Made by a program: the position numbers and the translations under genes. Positions 7,984 through 14,443 of a stretch of 40,762 nucleotides of DNA are shown in pieces. The notes under the pieces were generated by a model. The model saw only the letters and a program-made list of their open reading frames with translations. It was not told the origin of the DNA and ran no database searches. The stretch is taken from positions 1-40,762 of the forward strand of contig JAFYBE010000048.1 of NCBI GenBank assembly GCA_017540355.1. Reading direction: 5' to 3'. Within the stretch, counting starts at the first letter, position 1, and every line of letters starts with the position of its first letter. Origin of the DNA: Lachnospiraceae bacterium. Its GTDB lineage: Bacteria; Bacillota; Clostridia; Lachnospirales; Lachnospiraceae.

Positions 7984-9849
7984 TTAATGGCTCATTAAAA
8001 CCACAATACTTCTTTCTTTGACGGTAATGCTCTTCTCATCGTCTTTAATCGCTCTGCTTGCGGATTGATTCTCCGAAGTGTCGAGTATTACCTTCCACTT
8101 TTTATCCGGATGAATCTTGGGTAATGCAAAACTGTGATCCGACCAGTGCATATTGACGGCGATATATATGTATTCGCCCTTCTTGCTCTTATCCGCACCG
8201 GGAAGCCACTTGCCGTTCTTATCCACGTCAGCATAATGAGTTGCGTAAAGCATCGCAAAATGCCTTGTAAGGTCATCCGTCTCAACCTTCCATGCTTCCT
8301 CACCGTGAAGCGACAGATCCGGATATCCGCATGCACAGTAATCCGACATTGCAAACGGCCTGTCCATGTGCAATATCTTATTGCTCATTCTAAGCTTAAT
8401 GCATTTTCTGTAAAAATCGAATATGTCACTGTTTTTCTCAAGTTCATTCCAGTTAAGCCACGTGAGCGGACTGTCGATACAGTACGGATTGTTATTACCC
8501 TTCTGACTGTTACCGAACTCATCGCCCGATAGGATCATGGGTGTGGACTGGCTTAACATATTGAATACGATTGCATTCCTTATCTGCTTTCTTCTTAATC
8601 TTCCTACGGCCTTACGTGTCGTTGTTCCCTCGTATCCGCAGTTCCATGAAGCATTATAGGGATTACCGTCTTTATTGTTCTCTCCGTTGGCCTCGTTATG
8701 CTTTCTGTCATAACTTACAAGGTCCATCAGAGTGAATCCGTTGCTGTTGGTTATATAATGCACCTGTGCAAGCTTATCATCCAGCTCACGCATGTCATTA
8801 AGAACATAGCGTATCAGGCCCTCATCGCTTTTTAAGAACTTGCGAATGCTGTACATATAATCGTCATTGCATTTGGCAAGGTTCTTAAATCTGGGTTTCT
8901 TACCCGCATACAGCTCATCTGACGGGAAACCGTAATACATAAGCTTGGTATTGGCAAACATCGGCTCGCTTCCCAAAAGCGTCAACGGTATATTCTCACC
9001 CATAAGGTGGAATCCGTCCACATGATATTCCAAAACCCAGTACTTTAAAACCTCCAGTATGTATGAAGGCATTATACTGTTCGGGAAGTAGAACTGCATA
9101 ATAAGCTCAAGACCTTCCGCATGAAGGCTGTTAACCAGATTCTTAAACGAATCTGTCGCCTTTACGCCGGGCTCCGAATAGCTCTGCTTGGGTGCAAAAT
9201 AGTAACTGTCCTTGTATCCCCAGTAATTAAGTTTGGGCTCCAAAGGCTTGTATGCATCCATTACATCCGCTTCTTTGTTCTTAACGGGCTCAAGCTCAAT
9301 GAACTCATAAGCCGGCATAAGTTCTATTGCGGTTACCCCAAGCTTCTTAAGATAGGGAATCTTTTCGGTAATACCGCTGTATGTACCCGGATGCCTAACC
9401 CCCGAAGACCTGTGCCTTGTAAAGCCTCTGACATGTAAAAGATAAAAAATCGAATCCTTATAAGGACGCACAAGCGGCTTATCGGTCGAATAATCCATCT
9501 TACCTGTCTCTTTGACTATTCCGCACCTTAAGTTCTGCGGAAGCTTGCCCCACTTCTCATTACCCACAATGAGTTTGCCGTGAGGATCGCAATATTCTCT
9601 GTCGCCTTCATAGAACGAATAATCAAATCTGTCCGTATCTATATCTGTAAGCAGCATGCAATTGATATTGCCCACTCTGTTGGCTGCGCTGTATGGAATT
9701 TTCCTGCTCCTACCCGATGATTTGTCATACAGAATAACGCCTGCCGGTTCTTCGGAAGAACAGACAACCGCCATATTGACCTCACCTTCCTTGGTACAGT
9801 ATGCACCGAGGGGATACGGATTACCGGGCAGTACTTTTATATCTTTCAT
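7984..9849 (-). CDS. GH13 glycogen-debranching-type protein, apparently catalytically inactive
   Basis: About 621 residues resembling GlgX/isoamylase debranching enzymes: an N-terminal carbohydrate-module-like domain, FYLLHVRGFTRHRSSGV, GTYSGITEKIPYLKKLGVTAIELMP, DLVSYDRKHNEANGENNKDG, SWNCGYEG and MILSGDEFGNSQKGNNN. Yet every catalytic region is altered. Region I reads QFYFPNS instead of DVVFNHT; region II reads VDGFHLM (277-283) instead of VDGFRFD, so the nucleophile Asp is Met283; region III reads KLMYYGF instead of KLIAEPW, losing the acid/base Glu; region IV reads TNSNG (367-371) instead of TAHDG, losing the stabilising Asp. I infer a pseudo-enzyme that may bind glucan or regulate an active partner. 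Start ATG at 9849 has AAGGAA upstream; an upstream in-frame ATG at 9927 lacks a ribosome site. Confidence 0.85.
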   Translation of the reverse strand: MKDIKVLPGNPYPLGAYCTKEGEVNMAVVCSSEEPAGVILYDKSSGRSRKIPYSAANRVGNINCMLLTDIDTDRFDYSFYEGDREYCDPHGKLIVGNEKWGKLPQNLRCGIVKETGKMDYSTDKPLVRPYKDSIFYLLHVRGFTRHRSSGVRHPGTYSGITEKIPYLKKLGVTAIELMPAYEFIELEPVKNKEADVMDAYKPLEPKLNYWGYKDSYYFAPKQSYSEPGVKATDSFKNLVNSLHAEGLELIMQFYFPNSIMPSYILEVLKYWVLEYHVDGFHLMGENIPLTLLGSEPMFANTKLMYYGFPSDELYAGKKPRFKNLAKCNDDYMYSIRKFLKSDEGLIRYVLNDMRELDDKLAQVHYITNSNGFTLMDLVSYDRKHNEANGENNKDGNPYNASWNCGYEGTTTRKAVGRLRRKQIRNAIVFNMLSQSTPMILSGDEFGNSQKGNNNPYCIDSPLTWLNWNELEKNSDIFDFYRKCIKLRMSNKILHMDRPFAMSDYCACGYPDLSLHGEEAWKVETDDLTRHFAMLYATHYADVDKNGKWLPGADKSKKGEYIYIAVNMHWSDHSFALPKIHPDKKWKVILDTSENQSASRAIKDDEKSITVKERSIVVLMSH

Positions 9850-9933
9850 AAGCCATTCCTTTTGCTTTATGGCGTATAGGGCCCAAAAGCCAAAATACAT
9901 GGTAATTTTATCACAATTTAATTCCATAATCTA

Positions 9934-9962
9934 TTGAATTCGCATATATTTTAACGTAAAAT
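9934..9962 (+). promoter_or_regulatory. Promoter of the DUF1292 gene
   Basis: TTGAAT (9934-9939), a 17-base spacer and TAAAAT (9957-9962), about 42 bases before the start codon. Confidence 0.65.
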
Positions 9963-10004
9963 TGTAGACAGAACTGGTTAACCTTTATGCAGGGAGGAAT
10001 ACCT

Positions 10005-10310
10005 ATGGCTAATATGCAGGAACCCGAAGAGATGATGGGTGTCGAGATTGAACTCGAAGACGGTACGGTTGTGAATTGTGAAGTCATTACCATTTTGGAA
10101 GTGGCAGGCAATGATTACATTGCACTTCTTCCGTCAGGACAGACCGGAGACGAGCAGGATGTCTGGTTCTACGGCTATGCAGAGAATCCCGATGATCCGA
10201 ACGAAGAGCCTGAACTTACATACATTGAGTCAGATGAAGTATATGAGGCGGTAGCCGATGCATTCGACGAATTCCTTGACGAGTGCGAATTCGATAACCT
10301 CGAAGAATAA
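10005..10310 (+). CDS. DUF1292 family small acidic protein
   Basis: A 101-residue, strongly acidic cytoplasmic protein with the DUF1292 core VEIELEDGTVVNCEVITILEV, then DYIALLP and VWFYGYAE, and a tail rich in D and E. The family (YrzB-like) is common in Firmicutes and has no established function. The start chosen is the ATG at 10005 with GGAGG eight bases upstream; an ATG at 9987 in the same frame lies before that ribosome site. It is a single-gene unit with its own promoter and a long hairpin downstream. Confidence 0.88.
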   Translation: MANMQEPEEMMGVEIELEDGTVVNCEVITILEVAGNDYIALLPSGQTGDEQDVWFYGYAENPDDPNEEPELTYIESDEVYEAVADAFDEFLDECEFDNLEE

Positions 10311-10347
10311 TCTGATTGTCAATAAGACAAATAAGACATATGAGACA

Positions 10348-10387
10348 TACGAAGAACCCCGTGCATAACCGCACGGGGTTCTTCGTA
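10348..10387. terminator. Bidirectional terminator-like hairpin
   Basis: A perfect 17-base stem (10348-10364 with 10371-10387) around the loop ATAACC, with GC-rich core GAACCCCGTGC. It separates convergent genes (DUF1292 on plus, phosphoribosyltransferase on minus). T-runs are weak on both sides, but the stem itself ends T/A-rich. Confidence 0.75.
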
Positions 10388-10405
10388 TTATAAAAATCCA
10401 ATATA

Positions 10406-11047
10406 TTATTTCAATGTTGAATAACCGAATCCGTTGCAGATAGCATCAATCGGCATACCGGCCTTACACATGGGGCATTCCTCCGGCTTATGGCTTGCAT
10501 AATCGGGAAGATCCCTGTTGGAATATAAAGCACGTATCTGTGTATCTCCCACCTTTGATGCCACAGAATATATAGCAGATATTCCTATAACTTCACCGCC
10601 GTAGAAATTAACGGTTCTCATTGCACTCCTTAAAGTCTCACCCGTTGTAGCGGTATCGATCAGGATAAGTACCTTCTTGCCCTTGATCATATGCTGATTG
10701 TTCTCTCGAAACATCATCTGTCCGCCGGTATTGTACTCGGGGCTGGTGATATAAATGGTCTGATGTCTGTTGGCTGATATAATACCGGCCTTCGTAAGCT
10801 TATTGGCCATATAAGCGCCTACAACTTCCATTCCGTTAAGACACAAAACGGTATCTATTACATCCGATACCAGATACATCTCCGCAAGTTCCTCACCTGT
10901 TGCTCTTGCCTCACGCTGTCTGGACTTCATGTCACTAAGATCCATATAGTAATTAACGTGAGAATTGGGAGTGATAAAGTGTCCCGGTATGTACCTTAAA
11001 ACCACGTCCTTATTACTGGAATAATCGATTTTCTTATAAGCCTGCAT
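10406..11047 (-). CDS. Phosphoribosyltransferase-like protein (orotate PRTase-related)
   Basis: A 213-residue type I phosphoribosyltransferase fold: hood residues early, a flexible region around 95-120 and the PRPP loop KVLILIDTATTGETL (about 125-139), close to orotate phosphoribosyltransferases. The loop has a single acidic residue where most family members have two (DD or ED), and the C-terminus adds a cysteine motif CPMCKAGMPIDAICNG (191-206) that looks like half of a metal site. The substrate is therefore uncertain; it could be a paralogue of PyrE. Its ATG overlaps the end of the upstream GNAT gene by 14 bases, with AGGAGG nine bases ahead, so the two are coupled. Confidence 0.75.
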   Translation of the reverse strand: MQAYKKIDYSSNKDVVLRYIPGHFITPNSHVNYYMDLSDMKSRQREARATGEELAEMYLVSDVIDTVLCLNGMEVVGAYMANKLTKAGIISANRHQTIYITSPEYNTGGQMMFRENNQHMIKGKKVLILIDTATTGETLRSAMRTVNFYGGEVIGISAIYSVASKVGDTQIRALYSNRDLPDYASHKPEECPMCKAGMPIDAICNGFGYSTLK

Positions 11048-11540
11048 TACTTATCTCCTCCTTTTGTTCGGATAAAATCTGCTCCATGCATACTTTCTGC
11101 GGCTTAAGTCCCATGGCTTCATAGAACTTCATCGCCGGCGGATTGCAATTCCATACGTTAAGAGTGATATTGTAGAAGCCCTCTCTTTGGGCATAGTCCA
11201 CAACGTAATCATACAGCATCTTACCTGCATGCTGTCCTCTTGCCGCTTCATCCACACATATATCATCGATATAAAGCGTCTTAACATCCGTCAAAACACT
11301 GTCACCGATCACCTGCTTATGTATGCAGAACGCGTGGCCAAGAATATGTTCATTCTCATCCGCACAAACAAACACCGGAGTACTGTCATTATCTATGATA
11401 TCCTCAAGTTCTGCCGCGTCATACTTCGTCGCCGGTCCCTTAAAAAGGTCGGGACGTCCGTTATGGTGTACCATATCAACCTGTATGAGCAGTTGCAGTA
11501 TGTCCGGGATATCCCCTTTTTTTGCCTCTCTTATATACAT
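11034..11540 (-). CDS. GNAT-family N-acetyltransferase
   Basis: A 168-residue protein with the GNAT fold: MYIREAKKGDIPDILQLL at the start, YIDDICVDEAARGQHAGKML (the beta-4 strand and acetyl-CoA pyrophosphate loop, R/Q-x-x-G-x-A/G pattern) and NPPAMKFYEAMGLKP near the end. It transfers an acetyl group from acetyl-CoA to an unknown amine. It leads a two-gene unit with the phosphoribosyltransferase and is divergent from the EAL gene. CGGAG lies five bases before the ATG. Confidence 0.87.
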   Translation of the reverse strand: MYIREAKKGDIPDILQLLIQVDMVHHNGRPDLFKGPATKYDAAELEDIIDNDSTPVFVCADENEHILGHAFCIHKQVIGDSVLTDVKTLYIDDICVDEAARGQHAGKMLYDYVVDYAQREGFYNITLNVWNCNPPAMKFYEAMGLKPQKVCMEQILSEQKEEISNAGL

Positions 11541-11626
11541 CAGTTCTCCGATTTATGCATTGCATATCTTTGTGTATATTCTATCACAGATTCACATAAT
11601 TCACTAGACCATAAACCACAAATCTA

Positions 11627-11655
11627 TTGTAATTATTGCGTATATTTGATAAAAT
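11627..11655 (+). promoter_or_regulatory. Promoter of the EAL-domain gene
   Basis: TTGTAA (11627-11632), 17-base spacer, TAAAAT (11650-11655). Predicted transcription start near 11662 gives a leader of about 75 bases. Confidence 0.6.
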
Positions 11656-11673
11656 GCTCTTACGGGAGTGTGA

Positions 11674-11730
11674 CAGATATTTTGCACTTTCTGAGGGGTT
11701 ATCTGCACATGTTTATATGTGCAAGGGGGT
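11674..11730 (+). promoter_or_regulatory. Structured 5' leader with alternative pairings next to the ribosome site
   Basis: TGCACAT (11704-11710) can pair with ATGTGCA (11717-11723), which abuts the ribosome site AAGGGGGT. Alternatively TTGCAC (11682-11687) can pair with GTGCAA (11719-11724), and CAGATA (11674-11679) with TATCTG (11700-11705). These pairings compete, as in translational switches, but it matches no riboswitch class I recognise. Confidence 0.4.
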
Positions 11731-11736
11731 GTGTGT

Positions 11737-13011
11737 ATGGTAGATCTTATAACTTGTCTGGATCCATACGATATTTTCATAACCAAGCTTAAGAATGCTG
11801 TTGATGATATCGGCGACAGGATCATTCCCATTGTTTATTCAGACATTAAGCATTTCAAATATTTTAACGACACCTACGGCTATAAGCTCGGCGACGATCT
11901 TATAGCCGAGTTTGCCGAACTCGTTTGTAAGGACAATTCATATATAACCGGCGCACGCGTTGTTTCTGACAACATTGTTACCGCAGGATATGTCAGCAAC
12001 AAGATTCCTCGCGATGACATGCTTAAGCATATCAGACAGGTCAACGACGAGATAGAGGAATATCTTTGCAAGAAGTTTAAATGCAGACGTATTTCGATTG
12101 CTACCGGCGTATACTTTATTACCGCCGAGAGCAAAGATATCAATGTAGAGACCGCAATATCCAACGCCAACTTTGCCCGTAAGCAGGCCAAGGAATCCAA
12201 GGATGAATCCGTAATCTTCTTTGATGATACAATGGCTGAGAGAATCAACAGAGAGCTTGATATACTCGCATCAATCAAAGATGCATTGTCCGATAAGGAA
12301 CTTATGCCCTACTACCAGCCGAAGGTTAATTCCATTACCGGTTTGATAGAAGGAGCCGAAGCCCTGGTTCGCTGGCGTAAGCCTGACGGAACCTTCATCT
12401 ATCCCGATCAGTTCATTCCGGCGATTGAGAAGAGCGGACAGATCACCGATGTTGACTATTACATGTACGAGGAAGTGTTCCGTTTCATCAAGAACAGACT
12501 TGATAACGGCGAACCGATAGTTCCTATATCGCTTAACGTATCCAGAGCTCACCTTACGACTCTTAACATCATCGGCAAGATCAAAGATCTGCTGGTCAAA
12601 TACCCGATACCGACAGAGTATGTCGAGTTTGAGCTCACCGAGACCTCATGTATGGAGAATCCGGACAGTGCAAGACAGTTTATCGATGCTATGCATGAAC
12701 TGGGTATAAAAGTATCGATGGATGATTTCGGTTCCGGATATTCTTCATTGAATCTCTTAAGCGAGATTCCGTTTGATATCATTAAGCTTGATCGTACCTT
12801 CCTTAAGTCCAAGATACCCGAGAGCAAAGAGAGAATAATCATTTCAAGCATTGTAACAATGTCAAGAGAACTCGGAATGAAATCTTTGTGTGAAGGCGTC
12901 GAGACAGAAGGTCAGAGCATATTCCTTAAGAATATAGGATGCAATACACAACAGGGCTTCTTATTTTCAAAGCCCATACCCCAGACAGAATTTGAGGCAT
13001 TGCTTATATAA
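11737..13011 (+). CDS. Degenerate GGDEF plus EAL domain protein (c-di-GMP phosphodiesterase)
   Basis: A 424-residue soluble protein. Residues about 30-165 resemble a GGDEF domain (YSDIKHFKYFNDTYGYKLGD) but the signature is replaced by VVSDNIV near residue 75, so diguanylate cyclase activity is not expected. Residues about 180-424 form an EAL domain with the key elements kept: EAL (208-210), NVSRAHL, ELTET, DDFGSGYSSL (329-338), the DIIKLD lysine, EGVET (386-390) and QGFLFSKP. It should hydrolyse c-di-GMP to pGpG. No membrane or sensor domain is visible. The ATG at 11737 follows GGGGGTG; an ATG at 11719 precedes that site. The stop codon lies inside its terminator hairpin. Confidence 0.9.
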   Translation: MVDLITCLDPYDIFITKLKNAVDDIGDRIIPIVYSDIKHFKYFNDTYGYKLGDDLIAEFAELVCKDNSYITGARVVSDNIVTAGYVSNKIPRDDMLKHIRQVNDEIEEYLCKKFKCRRISIATGVYFITAESKDINVETAISNANFARKQAKESKDESVIFFDDTMAERINRELDILASIKDALSDKELMPYYQPKVNSITGLIEGAEALVRWRKPDGTFIYPDQFIPAIEKSGQITDVDYYMYEEVFRFIKNRLDNGEPIVPISLNVSRAHLTTLNIIGKIKDLLVKYPIPTEYVEFELTETSCMENPDSARQFIDAMHELGIKVSMDDFGSGYSSLNLLSEIPFDIIKLDRTFLKSKIPESKERIIISSIVTMSRELGMKSLCEGVETEGQSIFLKNIGCNTQQGFLFSKPIPQTEFEALLI

Positions 13012-13030
13012 GCAATGCCTCTAATATTTT
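12994..13030 (+). terminator. Terminator overlapping the end of the EAL gene
   Basis: A perfect 13-base stem, GAGGCATTGCTTA (12994-13006) with TAAGCAATGCCTC (13009-13021), followed by TAATATTTT. The last codons and the stop codon (13009-13011) are in the stem. It may also serve the convergent SGNH gene. Confidence 0.8.
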
Positions 13031-13982
13031 AAAACCCTATCTCTTTGATCTTATCCGCCAAAGCCCTTCCGTATAACTCCGCTCCTATTACATTGGGATG
13101 CAGATTGTCCAGATAATATTCCGGAAGATGCGGTACAAGCTTAAATCCGTCCACAAGACTTATATTCTCATACTTCGAACACACATCTTTTATTCCCCTG
13201 CAATATCTTATAAGATCAGGCTCTCCGTTCTCCACGTCTCCGCGCCATAACGGAGTGATTGTAAGAATCGGAATCTTACTGCCGTATATCTCGGTCAGTC
13301 TCTCATAATATTCTTCGACGGCATCCATCGTCTTATCTCCGAACTGATTGGTTCCGAGCGCTACGATTATCTTATCGGGCAAATATCCGTCCATCTTCAT
13401 AAGCGACTTCTTATCGTATATGTATCCGCCGATACCCTGATTGATTATGTCGTAGTTAAGTATACGATTTGCCACACTTACATAGGTACATGCCGAACGA
13501 AGCGGTCCGAATCCCTGTGTAATGGAGTCTCCAAGCCACAGTACCTTCTCATTCTTCTGCGGCCTTTCAACTTTATTACCGATAATCTCAAGGTCTTTGA
13601 CAAAGACCGTGGCATCCGCGGGCAGATATATGACTACATTCTTCTCACCCTCGGCAAATTCAAACGTAAGCCGTCCTTCATCCTTAATATCCTTAAGATA
13701 ATATATGTGCGTAATCAGCCCGTCTGTCGTCGCTTCGAACGTATCCTCCGAGCCTTTCCATATTATCTTATAGTCAAACGATATCTTAGCGGCATCGGTT
13801 ACAAATTCCAGAGTCTTGGCCGTCGATGCCATACATCTGTCATACCAGAAATCCCCTGTGGTCTCAAAGTAATCCATCTGTTCGGCCGTATACTGATAGG
13901 CTCTTAAATATCCCCCGTCAGTCTCCTCAAAAGAGTACGCACCGAAATAGTATTTCTTAATTTCTTCATTACCAAGTATCAT
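13029..13982 (-). CDS. SGNH-fold hydrolase/esterase with N-terminal beta-sandwich (CE2-like layout)
   Basis: 317 residues in two parts. Residues 1-140 look all-beta, the sort of jelly-roll found in front of CE2-type carbohydrate esterases. Residues 146-317 are an SGNH/GDSL hydrolase: block I WLGDSITQGFG with Ser153, block II glycine in QGIGG, block III GTNQ (210-213), block V DNLHPN (292-297) with the Asp/His pair. All four blocks are intact, so an active deacetylase or lipase/esterase is expected. No signal peptide, so it acts inside the cell or on imported oligosaccharides. The gene follows the HPt gene by 21 bases, with AAGGA before the ATG. Confidence 0.85.
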   Translation of the reverse strand: MILGNEEIKKYYFGAYSFEETDGGYLRAYQYTAEQMDYFETTGDFWYDRCMASTAKTLEFVTDAAKISFDYKIIWKGSEDTFEATTDGLITHIYYLKDIKDEGRLTFEFAEGEKNVVIYLPADATVFVKDLEIIGNKVERPQKNEKVLWLGDSITQGFGPLRSACTYVSVANRILNYDIINQGIGGYIYDKKSLMKMDGYLPDKIIVALGTNQFGDKTMDAVEEYYERLTEIYGSKIPILTITPLWRGDVENGEPDLIRYCRGIKDVCSKYENISLVDGFKLVPHLPEYYLDNLHPNVIGAELYGRALADKIKEIGF

Positions 13983-14003
13983 AATCTTAATCCTTGCAGC
14001 AGT

Positions 14004-14354
14004 CTACACGGATACCGCGCCCGATTTTATAAGGTCAAGCACCTTAATGTATTCATCCATGAAGTCTCTGTGATTCAACTCCACAAATTCCGGATTGCCC
14101 TGCTTAATGGCAAGATCTATATCCTTGGCCATCTCCGCAAGCTTCGAAGCCCCTATCGTAAGCGCAGTTCCCTTGATGGCGTGCACCTCAACACGGTACT
14201 TCTCCCAGTCCTTAAGCCCGAACATCTCCTCAATAAATCCGCTCTTCTCGCCGGCTGCAAACATGTCCGTGACCTGCTTGTACAAATCCTTCCTGTTCAT
14301 GCAGTATTTCATACCCAATTCGGTATCTATGGTCTTATCGGAATTATCGCCCAT
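14004..14354 (-). CDS. Stand-alone histidine phosphotransfer (HPt) domain protein
   Basis: 116 residues forming a four-helix HPt domain with VHAIKGTALTIGASKLAEMAKD, where the His of HAIKG is the phosphorylated residue (canonical HxLKG). HPt proteins pass phosphate between receiver domains of hybrid kinases and response regulators. No kinase or receiver gene lies in this window, so its partners are elsewhere. GAGGGG lies before the ATG. A 16-base palindrome lies just upstream of the ribosome site and there is a plausible promoter at 14415-14443. Confidence 0.85.
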   Translation of the reverse strand: MGDNSDKTIDTELGMKYCMNRKDLYKQVTDMFAAGEKSGFIEEMFGLKDWEKYRVEVHAIKGTALTIGASKLAEMAKDIDLAIKQGNPEFVELNHRDFMDEYIKVLDLIKSGAVSV

Positions 14355-14370
14355 ATTTTATCCCCTCGAA

Positions 14371-14386
14371 TGAACTTATAAGTTCA
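14371..14386 (-). promoter_or_regulatory. Perfect 16-base palindrome in the HPt leader
   Basis: TGAACTTATAAGTTCA is fully self-complementary and lies between the predicted promoter and the ribosome site (14367-14362) of the HPt gene. It could be a repressor operator or, as RNA, a small hairpin. Confidence 0.4.
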
Positions 14387-14414
14387 CACTTTGCATACAC
14401 CATTCCTAATACCA

Positions 14415-14443
14415 AATATATCACAGGTAAGAGCATTTAACAA
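14415..14443 (-). promoter_or_regulatory. Possible promoter of the HPt-SGNH pair
   Basis: On the minus strand TTGTTA (14443-14438), 17 bases, TATATT (14420-14415). The -35 box overlaps the stop codon of the helicase gene. Confidence 0.45.

Noticed and set aside
11662..11736. c-di-GMP riboswitch before the EAL gene
   Set aside because: No GGGCAAACC-type or class II core was found; only generic hairpins.
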